DNA of 64,000 bases from Hexactinellida sp. DTS-2022 (taxonomy: Eukaryota; Porifera; Hexactinellida). A program made the position numbers and the translations under genes. Each line of letters starts with the position of its first letter. Position 1 is the first letter of the stretch. The DNA lies in NCBI GenBank assembly GCA_028753945.1, contig JAPNXP010000002.1, positions 14,136,001 to 14,200,000 of the forward strand. Direction: 5' to 3'. The notes under the pieces are model-generated. The model saw only the letters and a list, made by a program, of their open reading frames with translations. It had not been told where the DNA came from and ran no database searches. This document shows, one piece after another, positions 1-8,383 of this stretch.

Positions 1-144
1 TATGCTTTTGAATATATGGTAGAGTGTCCTCAATGCAAACAGTGGTTCCATTATCTTTGTGTCGGTTTTTCAAATGTGAACAAGCAGGTGAAGACATTCA
101 AATGCAGTCTTTGTAAAGCATTGAAGTTAAATCTTGACGCTTAA
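1..144 (+). CDS. 3' end of a PHD-finger protein (partial, runs off the left edge)
   Basis: Frame 1 is open from the first base to a TAA at 142-144 and encodes 47 residues. They hold the second half of a PHD-type zinc finger: VECPQCKQWFHYLCVGF followed by KTFKCSLCK, i.e. Cys-x2-Cys, Trp-Phe-His-x2-Cys and a final Cys-x2-Cys. The remaining residues form a short tail. PHD fingers usually read histone tails, and in invertebrates are also common in transposon-encoded proteins. A second, different PHD fragment lies 1.2 kb downstream, so this could be the last exon of a host gene or a piece of a mobile element. The upstream part is not visible. Confidence 0.5.
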   Translation, partial: YAFEYMVECPQCKQWFHYLCVGFSNVNKQVKTFKCSLCKALKLNLDA

Positions 145-586
145 TTTTTGGATAATGAACGGATTAGGCCGTCAACTTAAATTGGTAATTTTTATACGTA
201 CTTATTGCACATGTTAGGTAAGATAAAATGTTTAAAAGGTTGTTTATATCCACCAGATAATAACTTGGGTGGCTTTAGCTGGCTAGCAAACAATTTCAAT
301 GTTACTTTATATAAAAAAGTAAACAAAAAAACTTTACATTAGTTGTGAAACCGGTTCACAAACACTCAGGTAATACCCGGTTCTTAAATTTTGATTACTA
401 TTCGATACCCGGGTATGAATAGCTTCTAACCCGGTATTACATTTTTTGAATGGGACATTAAATATTAAATTGAATTCGTAGTCAGCATAATTGTTACCCA
501 TTTGGAAATATGCAAAAGACAAATTTCCAATGTATCAGCAGTAGTGGTGGTAGTAAGACTGCAACTACATGAATCTAATCTCCGTA
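145..586. other. Intergenic, no gene seen
   Basis: AT-rich. Around 345-450 the motif ACCCGG(T/G) recurs four times in both orientations, which looks like the worn remains of a small inverted-repeat element. No coding exon is recognisable. Confidence 0.4.
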
Positions 587-715
587 CAGTCGGCCTATTC
601 AACCCCCAGAGCACTAAATACATTAATTATTATCCGCTTAATCCGCTTAGCGAATATCCGATATAACGAAGGAATTTACAGGTCCCAAGCACTTTGTTAT
701 AACGAGAGTTGACTG
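587..715. mobile_element. pogo-like MITE, family E1
   Basis: Begins CAGTCGGCC and ends GAGAGTTGACTG, with TA on each side (585-586 and 716-717), the target duplication of Tc1/mariner/pogo elements. The right half (ATATAACGAAGGAATTTACA and onward) is nearly identical to the 82-bp copy at 51761-51842, so the family has at least two copies here. Non-coding. Confidence 0.7.
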
Positions 716-819
716 TATACATTTTTATCAAATACTTGGGTATAGGGAACAAAAATCGAGAGATGTTAAAAATTTAAGATTCGTCTGACAGCCTACTTAA
801 TATGTGGCATGTACTTTTA

Positions 820-1212
820 TATTACATGTTGTATGTATGTACATATATTACACAGGGTTTTTTTTAAGGCCGATCTTGGTGTAAATTTTGCACCAAGATT
901 TTTTGGAATTACACCACGATTCGGATCGGCCGCGGCCGCTGTAGTTTTGAGTTACACCACGGCCCCGCTGAGTTACACCAAGCTCTCAACCTAAAAAACC
1001 CCCTGTATTACATGTTGTATGTACTGTTATATTACATGTATGTACTTTTATATTACATGTTGTATGTACTTATATTACATGTTGTATGTACTTTTATATT
1101 ACATGTTGTATGTACTTTTATATTACATGTTGTATGTACTTATATTGCATGTTGTATGTACTTATATTACATGTTGTATGTACTTATATTACATGTTGTA
1201 TGTACTTTTTAA
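820..1212. repeat. Minisatellite of 23-26 bp, split by a transposon
   Basis: The unit TATATTACATGTTGTATGTA plus CTT or CTTTTA is repeated about nine times from 1006 to 1210, with one earlier partial copy at 820-852. A 153-bp transposon (853-1005) is inserted within the array. The unit happens to be open in two frames, giving spurious open frames. Confidence 0.85.
853..1005. mobile_element. CAGGG-ended MITE, family A (7-bp target duplication)
   Basis: Starts CAGGGTTTTTT and ends AAAAAACCCCCTG. The inner inverted repeat CTTGGTGTAA is readable at both ends. It is flanked by TATTACA at 846-852 and 1006-1012, although the same heptamer is part of the host minisatellite. A GC-rich core with CGGCCGCGGCCG is shared, in opposite orientation, with the copy at 42476-42590. 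Confidence 0.75.
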
Positions 1213-1280
1213 TACCTCCAAATCCTTCACTATCTTTAGTTTGTGAGTGAAAATAGAAAAATAGAAAGTGAAAAATCTAA

Positions 1281-1427
1281 GTCAAAAATAGAAAGAGGAT
1301 CGATATATTTTGTAAATGCCGTACTCAGGAAGGAGGCAAAATGATGCAATGTGCAGATTGTCAAGAATGGTTTCACGAAGAATGTATGCGGATCCCGATA
1401 CTGGCGTGGACAGACCCAAAACTATAA
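1281..1427 (+). pseudogene. PHD-finger gene fragment
   Basis: An open stretch reads VKNRKRIDIFCKC, then MMQCADCQEWFHEECMRIP, and stops at 1425-1427. The spacing Cys-x-Cys, Cys-x2-Cys, Trp-Phe-His-x2-Cys is the first two-thirds of a PHD finger; the last cysteine pair is absent before the stop. There is no start codon in frame and no clear continuation. It differs from the finger at 1-144, so it is a separate domain or copy. It could be an exon with an unseen splice donor, but a worn fragment in this repeat-rich stretch is more likely. Confidence 0.5.
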
Positions 1428-1449
1428 GTTGGCGAGTGAAATTTTGTAG

Positions 1450-1485
1450 TAGGCCTAACTAACAATGTAGTGTTAGTTAGGCCTA
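1450..1485. repeat. Perfect 15-bp inverted repeat
   Basis: TAGGCCTAACTAACA at 1450-1464 is followed by a 6-base loop and its exact complement at 1471-1485. It may be a tiny foldback insertion. Confidence 0.7.
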
Positions 1486-1574
1486 CCGTAGGAAGTATAA
1501 TTACATATCTATATATCATCAAGTAATCATAGGTACTTTAGATAATTAGGGCACAGAAACGAGGATACCCAAAA

Positions 1575-1740
1575 CACTGGCGTACCTGTATCACTAGCGA
1601 TTTAGGGACCCCACGACCACAAAACGCTAGCGATATAGGGACCCTACGATCACAAAACGCTAGCGATTTAGGGATCCCCGTCTCTATATCGCTAGCGTTT
1701 TAGGGACGGGGATCCCTAAATCGCTGGATACCCAAAACGC
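1575..1740. repeat. Compound repeat of the AACGCTAGCGAT-TTAGGGA motif
   Basis: The motif ACGCTAGCGA followed by TTTAGGGA or TATAGGGA occurs at least three times direct and twice inverted. The arms at about 1660-1684 and 1703-1725 (around GGGATCCCCGTC) form a long hairpin. It is probably a degraded foldback element; no coding content. Confidence 0.6.
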
Positions 1741-1744
1741 GCTT

Positions 1745-1855
1745 ACACCTGGACCAATATTTTGGGTTAAATTGGCCCCCCGGACCAAAATTCCATGGAA
1801 TATTGGTCCACAGGACCAATTATTTCGGGGACCAATTTTCCAGTGACATACCAAC
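1745..1855. repeat. GGACCAAT-rich palindromic repeat
   Basis: Alternating direct and inverted copies of GGACCAA occur here. Similar GGACCAAA units lie in the small element at 42009-42079 and near 40480-40510, suggesting one family of short foldback elements. Confidence 0.45.
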
Positions 1856-1924
1856 TATATTCCCTGTTCACTAGCCTTAGCATGCTGCGCTGCTCTCTCG
1901 CCATGAGCTGTCCCGGCAAATGGT

Positions 1925-2105
1925 ACAATGTACATATTTTCAATGTATATGAGAGCTCCGTGGTGTAGGACTCTCAGTGCTAACTGGAGCTCGTTAGCTA
2001 AGAATGAGGGGCATCCGAGTCCGGTGAGAAGCCGCTGATCCCCGATCGGAGACCGGATAAAGACCTGGTTTTACTTCCTGTCTTATAGCAAGCCGCCAGG
2101 CCTTC
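1925..2105 (+). mobile_element. Possible tRNA-derived SINE
   Basis: A GC-balanced block in AT-rich DNA. TGGTGTAGGACTC near 1960 resembles a pol III A box, and GCATCCGAGTCC near 2009 resembles a B box at a suitable distance. No convincing cloverleaf and no clear tail were found, so this is a weak call. Confidence 0.3.
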
Positions 2106-2119
2106 ATCTAGCCCTAAGA

Positions 2120-2310
2120 GATCCGCGCACCCTAGGAAATGTTTATTTTACAATCGCGCACCCAAATAAACCAAAAAAAGACCAAATTTAGTATTAAAAA
2201 TACTCTGGGTGCGCACTGCGCACCCAATTAATTCCAATTTCACGCACCCTTCCAGCATTTTCCTTAAAACCACGCACTCCTGGGTGCGCGCCGCGCACCC
2301 AGATGAAGGC
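2120..2310. repeat. GCGCACCC repeat cluster
   Basis: GCGCACCC or its complement GGGTGCGC occurs about seven times, including two head-to-head pairs (near 2210-2227 and 2281-2302). The cluster abuts the foldback element to its right. No gene. Confidence 0.6.
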
Positions 2311-2385
2311 CTGCAAGCCGCCCACCGCCTGAGACATAGAGGTGGACAAACAGGCCTCGACCGCTACGAGAGCCTCCTGACAGAG

Positions 2386-3352
2386 GCCGGTGTCATAGTA
2401 AATCCTGTTCCCCCATCTTTTTGTTCCCCCGAACAATATTTCCTAGGAAATACTGTTCCCCCGAACAATATTTCCTAGGAAATAATGTTCCCCCCGAGTG
2501 TTTCCCCCTGGGAAATTTTGTTCCCCCGAACAGTTTTCACTAGTAAATATTGTTCCCCCGAACAGTTTTCACTAGTAAATATTGTTCCCCCGAACAGTTT
2601 TCACTAGTAAATATTGTTCCCCCGAATAGTATTCGCTTGTAAATATTGTTCCCCCGAACAGTGCAGATTCACTATAAAATTATCTTCCCCTCAATACAAA
2701 ATGGAACTAAGGCATAAGGTTACTAGAATATGTAGAAAAGTTTTGAATTACCTATTATTACATACTTCTCCCTCTTTGAACACCCTGCTGTATACTTTCC
2801 TCCCGGAAGATATAGGCGAATATGGAGGTATTTTGAAAAGTACACAACACATGTACCTAAGGCACATGTGTTGTCTACTTTTCAATATATGGAATATGGT
2901 AATACTGTTTAGTTTCTATAATTGTTTAATTAATTTATGGATAACTACTAATTGAATTTTCTCGAATTCACTTTTGATTGTGTCATATCAATATAACATA
3001 CTGTACGGATGTTAATATTACTATACTGTACTAAAAGGGGAAACAGTATTCCCTAGTGATTACTGTTCGGGGGAACAATATTTACTAGCGAATACTGTTC
3101 GGGGGAACAATATTTTCTAGTGATTACTGTTCGGGGGAACAATATTTACTAGCGAATACTGTTCGGGGGAACAATATTTTCTAGTGAATACTGTTCGGGG
3201 GAACAATATTTTCTATTAGGCAGAGGGGAACAAGATTCCCTAGAGGGGAACAATATTTCCTAGGAAAAATAGTTCGGGGAACAATATTTCCTAGGAAATA
3301 TTGTTCGGGGGAACAATTTTCACGGGGGAACAGGATCTCCTCTGACACCGGC
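2386..3352. mobile_element. Foldback DNA element with repeat-array arms
   Basis: Starts GCCGGTGTCATAG and ends with the complement CTGACACCGGC. The left arm (about 2405-2665) is a tandem array of a 38-39-bp unit made of TGTTCCCCCGAACA plus CACTAGTAAATAT spacers. The right arm (about 3035-3330) is the same array in inverse orientation. The middle (2666-3034) is unique and holds a second hairpin at 2832-2884 (AAGTACACAACACATGT and its complement). Open frames inside are by-products of the repeats. This is the architecture of foldback elements; no transposase is encoded. Confidence 0.8.
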
Positions 3353-3454
3353 ATTGAGTATCTCACGGTATTGACTGTTGTGTCCCAAGTGTATTAAATG
3401 CGATAATAATGGAAATACTTGTAAATTATGTTATATTTATTACCATAAATAGTA

Positions 3455-4654
3455 ATGCCTTCAAAGAATTCCAAGAACAGAAAGAAATCGTGGAAGAAGA
3501 TAGGTGGAACGGGTGAAGTGAATAAATACTTTTCTAATGTGAACTTTGATATCAGGTTTGGAGGTTCTATAAACTCTCGTCCTGACACTCAATTCTTCAA
3601 ACTTTCAAAGGCTCCCCACGAGTCTCCTGCTCCTCTAACCGCTCCAACAAAGATACAGAAATCCTGTATCCATTTCTATCCGGACACCAGCGTGCAACCC
3701 ATAAAGCTACCTGCTCGCTCTCCTCGCCAGTCAGCAAACCCTCTCTGCAAGAAGAGAGCAGCTGCCCTGCTGCCGCGCGAACAGCCGCAGATCGGGAAGA
3801 AGAGAGCCCGGCTCCGGGAGTGGGAGCTGTTCCGGAACCCTCTCTGGACAGACGAATCTCCTTCTGCAGTTCCCTGCGATTCAGACTTCCTGCAGCACGC
3901 GAGAGAGACGGTGAGGCCGCGGCGCGTTAGAGTCCCGGAGAGTCTGCTGTCCGCCCGGAGGGAGCGGCCCCTGGTGCCCGCAGTGCTGCTCCCCGACCCC
4001 GGCGCCTCCTACAGGCCCGGCGAGGAGGCGCACGGACGGCTGCTGGAGAGGGTCGAGCGGGGCGAGGCGCGGAGACTGAGAGCCGAGCGCAAGGTGAGAC
4101 ATAGTCTGAGGGGCATGCGCCGCTTGAGCGCGAGAGAGATGGAGAGGGAGAACGAGAGACAGCTGATGGAGGGGCTGGGAGAGGGAGCGCAAAGCGACAG
4201 CGGGGAGAGTGATGGTTCTACCGCGGCGCCAGCAGCTATAAATACGAGTAAGAAGAGAAAGAAGAAGCGAAAGGGAATCGCGCTTGAGAGGCGGAGAGAG
4301 ACGCTGGAGCGCGATAAGAAGCGTCTAGAGAAGAGACAGAGCGAAGATATCAGAAACATAGTCTCTCTCACCAAGAGGCTGGATAGCGAGGTCCCCGTCA
4401 AGCCGAAGCGGAGCAGCGCGCCTCTGACGAAGAGGCTGGGGCGACTGCGCTATAGAGAGGCGGCGCGGGACTTCCAGTTGAGCAGCGAGATATCCGGCAG
4501 TCTGAGGGGACTCGTGTCGGAGGGAAATCTCCTGCGAGACAGGTACAGGAGTCTGCAGAAAAGGAATATTATAGAAGTGAGGAAGAAATTTAGAGGAAAG
4601 AGGAAGTATAGACTCAAGACTTTTATAAGGAATTCATATAAAGAAGTTACTTAG
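3455..4654 (+). CDS. NOP53: NOP53 homologue (ribosome biogenesis factor, GLTSCR2)
   Basis: 399 residues, one exon. NOP53 proteins act in the nucleolus during late 60S ribosomal subunit maturation, linking the exosome and Mtr4 to pre-60S particles. The N-terminus (SRNKK-like NRKKSWKK, then NKYF, IRFGG) matches the family start. The best match is the C-terminal 80 residues: LGRLRYREAARDFQLSSEI, SLRGLVSEGNLLRDRYRSLQ, KRNIIE and KRKYRLK, the signature block of NOP53. The middle is very rich in Arg and Glu and probably coiled, as usual. Length is close to the human protein. The ATG at 3455 gives the conserved start. Codons are GC-rich from about 3700 on. PSMD3 follows on the same strand only 185 bp after the stop. 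Confidence 0.88.
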   Translation: MPSKNSKNRKKSWKKIGGTGEVNKYFSNVNFDIRFGGSINSRPDTQFFKLSKAPHESPAPLTAPTKIQKSCIHFYPDTSVQPIKLPARSPRQSANPLCKKRAAALLPREQPQIGKKRARLREWELFRNPLWTDESPSAVPCDSDFLQHARETVRPRRVRVPESLLSARRERPLVPAVLLPDPGASYRPGEEAHGRLLERVERGEARRLRAERKVRHSLRGMRRLSAREMERENERQLMEGLGEGAQSDSGESDGSTAAPAAINTSKKRKKKRKGIALERRRETLERDKKRLEKRQSEDIRNIVSLTKRLDSEVPVKPKRSSAPLTKRLGRLRYREAARDFQLSSEISGSLRGLVSEGNLLRDRYRSLQKRNIIEVRKKFRGKRKYRLKTFIRNSYKEVT

Positions 4655-4736
4655 AGTTTATTTGAGCCCTTAGTCAATTGAATATCACATCGAGATCGTA
4701 TTGATCTCCTAAATACATTTGTCTGTGTCTAATTTC

Positions 4737-4760
4737 CCCACTTAAAAACACCTAAGTGGG
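4737..4760 (+). other. Hairpin between NOP53 and PSMD3
   Basis: CCCACTTA (4737-4744) and its exact complement TAAGTGGG (4753-4760) are separated by an 8-base loop. It lies in the 185-bp spacer of two same-strand genes. Function unknown; could be chance. Confidence 0.4.
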
Positions 4761-4839
4761 TAAGTGGTTCTGTAGACTGACCCAGTTGTGTGTGATTGCT
4801 TGCAAATAGCTCACATAGCCAGTTAGTGTATCAGGTGAG

Positions 4840-6330
4840 ATGGCCACCGAGCAGACACCCGCTTCAGGGGACACGGCCGAGGGGATGGAAGTGGACGCAG
4901 ATAAAGCAGATCCTCCCGCGCCCGCGGACAAGGACTCTCTGACCGCCGGCGACATTAGGGACCAGATACGCCTGCTGGAGCGATCCGTGCAGCTGCAGGA
5001 GAACAGGTTCATATTCCGTGTGCTGCGGGCTCTCAACTCGACTCGCAAGCGTCTAAACATCGCTGTTCTCCGGAAACTGATCTCTGCTAGCTACCCGCCG
5101 GACTCCCCGCTGCAGACGGAGATATCCTCCTACCTGCCCGCCCCGGGCCCCGAGCCGACCGCCGAGCCCCAGTCCCCCGAGCCCCTCCCCAAGAAGCCGC
5201 CCTCCTGCATCCTCCCCGAGGCGGACACCTACCTGCACCTCCTGGTGCTGCTCTTCCTGCTGGACGCGGACGCGCCCCCGGACCCGCGGGCCCGCGCCTG
5301 CGCCGACGCGCTCTCCGCTAAGCTGGGTGCGCACAACAGACGCAGCCTGGACATGCTGGCCTCCAAGTGCTACTTCTACCACGCGCGCGTCTACGAGCTG
5401 GAGGGGGACCTGCACGCACTGAGAGGGTTCCTGCACGCGCGACTGCGCACCTGCACGCTTCGCCGCGACGAGTACGGACAGGCCGTGCTCATGAACCTGC
5501 TCCTGCGAAACTACATTCACTACAACCTATTCTCCCAGGCCAGCAAGCTGGTCAGCAAGGCTAGCTTCCCCGAGCACGCGAGCAACAACGAGAGTGCTCG
5601 CTACCTGTTCTACGTGGGCAGGATAAAGGCCATACAGCTGGAGTATGCCGAGGCGCAGCGCTGTCTGCTGCAAGCCATGCGCAAGGCGCCGCAAGACACG
5701 GCCATTGGGTTCAAGCAGACCGCCAACAAGTTCGCTATCGTGGTGCAGCTGCTGCTGGGCGAGATCCCGGACAGAAACATATTCTACGACAAGCACCTCG
5801 TGAAGCCCCTGGCGCCCTACTTCCAGCTGGTGCAGAACGTGCGCAGCGGAGATCTGAACAAGTTCAGCCAGCTGCTGGAGGAGAGCCGGGGCAGGTTCCT
5901 GGAGGACCGCACCTACACACTGATCATGCGCCTGAGACACAACGTTATCAAGACCGGGATTAAGATGATCTCCATGTCCTACTCACGGATTTCTCTCGAG
6001 GAGCTGAGCAGCAAGCTGGGGTTGGGAAGTGCTGAGAATGCAGAGTTTATCGTAGCAAAGGCTATTCGTGACAAAGTTATAGACGCTACCATTGACCATG
6101 AGGCGGGGTTCATGCGGTCCCGAGAGGTGAGGGACATCTACATGACCTCGGAGCCGCAGGCTGCCTTCCACCAGCGCATCTGCTTCTGTCTCGAGGTGAG
6201 GAACGAAGCGGTTAAGGCCATGAGGTTCCCTCCCAAGGCTTATAGACAGCAGGGGGACAAAGAGCCCAGAGACTTTTCAGACCAGATAGACCTGGTGGAG
6301 CTGGTGGAAGACGAAGACGACTTCTCCTAG
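4840..6330 (+). CDS. PSMD3: 26S proteasome non-ATPase regulatory subunit 3 (Rpn3)
   Basis: 496 residues, one exon. Rpn3/PSMD3 is a PCI-domain scaffold subunit of the lid of the 19S regulatory particle. Family-specific stretches are plain: ASKCYFYHARVYELEGDL, LLLRNYIHYNLFSQASKLVS, GRIKAIQLEYAEAQR, LLLGEIPDRNIF, and the PCI/winged-helix part MRLRHNVIKTGIKMISMSYS followed by AEFIVAKAIRDKVIDA and VKAMRFPPKAYR. The tail is acidic (VELVEDEDDFS), as in other Rpn3 proteins. The N-terminal 100 residues are low-complexity Pro/Ala/Glu/Asp. Residues 35-500 align over the whole family length. Very GC-rich third codon positions. A YAG trinucleotide stands 5 bases before the ATG. Confidence 0.96.
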   Translation: MATEQTPASGDTAEGMEVDADKADPPAPADKDSLTAGDIRDQIRLLERSVQLQENRFIFRVLRALNSTRKRLNIAVLRKLISASYPPDSPLQTEISSYLPAPGPEPTAEPQSPEPLPKKPPSCILPEADTYLHLLVLLFLLDADAPPDPRARACADALSAKLGAHNRRSLDMLASKCYFYHARVYELEGDLHALRGFLHARLRTCTLRRDEYGQAVLMNLLLRNYIHYNLFSQASKLVSKASFPEHASNNESARYLFYVGRIKAIQLEYAEAQRCLLQAMRKAPQDTAIGFKQTANKFAIVVQLLLGEIPDRNIFYDKHLVKPLAPYFQLVQNVRSGDLNKFSQLLEESRGRFLEDRTYTLIMRLRHNVIKTGIKMISMSYSRISLEELSSKLGLGSAENAEFIVAKAIRDKVIDATIDHEAGFMRSREVRDIYMTSEPQAAFHQRICFCLEVRNEAVKAMRFPPKAYRQQGDKEPRDFSDQIDLVELVEDEDDFS

Positions 6331-6762
6331 CGCACCGGATGCTCTATTCTGCGTAGATCTTAATGGTATTGTGAGAGAGTTATAGCAGATCTGTGATAAC
6401 AGTGCTATTAGTCTCACTTGAGTGTAGAATGTTATTGAGAGTAGAGTTGGATAATTTAGTATCAAATATGTTATTAACACATTTCAAAATCGCCTTACCA
6501 CGTTTATATTAGCCACATTTAGCTGCAATGGTATCTTGCACCAATTTTCTCTTTCGGTTAATTTACTGTCAACGATATCGAGTCCTGTTTTCGGAGATAT
6601 TTTGGAACATCATCACTTCTAAAGAGAATGTAGTATGCCATTTAATTTGCATCAATCAGTCAACTAATGGCTGCTGAAATGTAGGTATAACGTGATATTC
6701 CTTTGTTGTATTAATTGGATACGTACTTAATTGATTTTTAATGCTTAATGTAGTTAAATGAC
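6331..6762. other. Intergenic, no gene seen
   Basis: AT-rich 3' flank of PSMD3; no exon, repeat or hairpin stands out. Confidence 0.5.
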
Positions 6763-7011
6763 TTAACGTTTATCTGAAACTTTAAACGGGCCATTACACT
6801 TTGGCATTCTTTTGTTCCAGGCATTTTTTTCTTTAGTTTTGTCCAAGACCAAAAATTGATCCCCATCTTTAAACAGTGATCTAATGGATATAACACAAAT
6901 GTATATAATTATTACAGTATTGCCTACCTTCCTGTCATATTTCAAGTCTGTAGCTTTTACCTGTTCCTCAATCAATTCTGAACAAACACACAAACAAACA
7001 AACAAAAACAT
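6763..7011 (-). mobile_element. Possible retroelement integrase-tail fossil
   Basis: A short minus-strand reading frame carries the pattern Gly-Asp-x-Phe-Leu-Val followed by Lys-rich residues and GPFKVSD, which resembles the C-terminal domain of integrases of LTR or Polinton-type elements. It is an isolated, broken remnant with no other recognisable parts or terminal repeats nearby. Weak call. Confidence 0.25.
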
Positions 7012-7067
7012 TGTGATTTAATTTACGTATAAGACCAAAAGACCAAATATATATATGTAGAGCCTTT

Positions 7068-7180
7068 CTAAAACTTGAGTAGATCTGTGAATTTATTGAA
7101 AAGTTGAGTAGATTTGGAATTTCATGACAAAAACTTGAGCAGAATTGGAATTATTTTGTAAAACTTGAGTAGATTCAGAA
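7068..7180. repeat. Degenerate tandem repeat (AAAACTTGAGTAGAT)
   Basis: Four imperfect copies, about 35 bp apart, of AAACTTGAGTAGAT(T/C)(T/C)G plus an AT-rich spacer. They abut the left end of the transposon at 7191. Confidence 0.6.
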
Positions 7181-7190
7181 ATATCTAATT

Positions 7191-8153
7191 ATACGAGCCC
7201 TTCAGTCTCGGTCGCTTTGCGACAGATCGGTGCTACGCACCTCAAGTTAACGGCCGCTACGCGGCCTTACTCCTCACTAAACAATTAATTACATTGTTAG
7301 TAATATTTGTCATAGTTATATACTTATAATACCCGTTGAAAGCCAACTTCTAGGTTGATTTTGAATTTTCATTAATTTGTTTACCTAATTGTATAAACAA
7401 CACCGACAAATATTCATATATCTATCTATCAATCTCTATACTAAAATTGTTGTCTGTGTGTGTGTGTGTTTGTCCAGAATTAATTGAAAAGACTACGAGT
7501 CCCAGAAACCTGAAAATTGGCATGCAGGGGTAATTTTGTACTGCGACAACGATCTATTGGTTTTTGAAACAAAATAACGGGATTATGACGTCACAGTTGC
7601 GAAAAACAGATATTTTGTACTAGCTTCCCAATTTTGCTCCGATCTGTAGAAAATTGAAATCATTAGACGTACACTAAATTTCTACACCTGATAGCAGTTC
7701 ACGAATTCCCATTTTTCTTCTGAACGTGACACAGTTAATTAATTAATCCCTACACTAATCAACCATAAATAGTGTATCGTACCAACACAGGTATAGCAAA
7801 GTGCAAGTGTGTGTGTGTGTTTCCGAAATTGCATACTTGATTAAGCTATTAATTAACTAATAATTAATAACTATTGACCAATGAAATAACTTACTCAACA
7901 TAATTCCCCAAACAAATTACAGTAACCACAACCCAAAATGAATTTTAGGCACGCGCGTTATTAAGTAATAGTGTGGAATTCACTAGCCACAGGTGAACTC
8001 ATTAGTAATATTATAGCTTTTTGGGAAGGGAAAGGCCGCGAAGCGGCCGTTAATTGTATTACGTAGTGCCTAACACGAACGAACAAAAGTCGCGAAGCGA
8101 CTTTTGTGAGAGAGTGATCCGTCGCGAAGCGACCGAGACCGAAGGGCTCGTAT
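7191..8153. mobile_element. Family C triloop-palindrome element, complete copy
   Basis: 963 bp with ends ATACGAGCCCTTC and GAAGGGCTCGTAT. Just inside each end lie GC-rich palindromes with three-base loops: GTCGC-TTT-GCGAC, GGTGC-TAC-GCACC and GGCCGC-TAC-GCGGCC on the left; GGCCGC-GAA-GCGGCC, AGTCGC-GAA-GCGACT and GTCGC-GAA-GCGAC on the right. The interior has one copy of a roughly 145-bp unit (CCCGTTGAAAGCC to TTTACCTAATTG), a (GT)n tract near 7455 and no open frame. Fragments of the same family occur at 10487-12198, 12199-12390, 17970-18036, 42240-42748 and 60373. Confidence 0.75.
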
Positions 8154-8383
8154 AGTTTAATATTCAAAATTCTGCATTTACGAATCCGTTGATTTCGGTG
8201 GGAATTAGTTTAATGTATTGGGTTTATTTGGCTCTTTCAACAACAATAATATTAATTGTAAACACGAGGTATTTCTTACACTATAACATAAACTGAGAAC
8301 AAACAAACGAAAACAATGATCGAGTTTAGAAAATCATGATTTGTTTATTATTGTTAACTTATATAATCTGATTAGCTTACATA

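Noticed and set aside
1012-1246. Tyr/Leu/Val/Cys-rich frames
   Set aside because: Translations of a minisatellite unit that is open in more than one frame.
1925-2030. Functional tRNA gene
   Set aside because: Only loose A- and B-box likeness; no acceptor stem or anticodon arm could be drawn.
2521-2660. CRISPR-like array of palindromic repeats with short spacers
   Set aside because: The spacers are nearly identical (CACTAGTAAATAT), the array is mirrored at 3035-3330, and the genome is eukaryotic; it is the arm of a foldback element.
4009-4401. 130-residue minus-strand frame in NOP53
   Set aside because: Antisense of Arg/Glu-rich coding sequence; Ser/Leu-rich with no domain.
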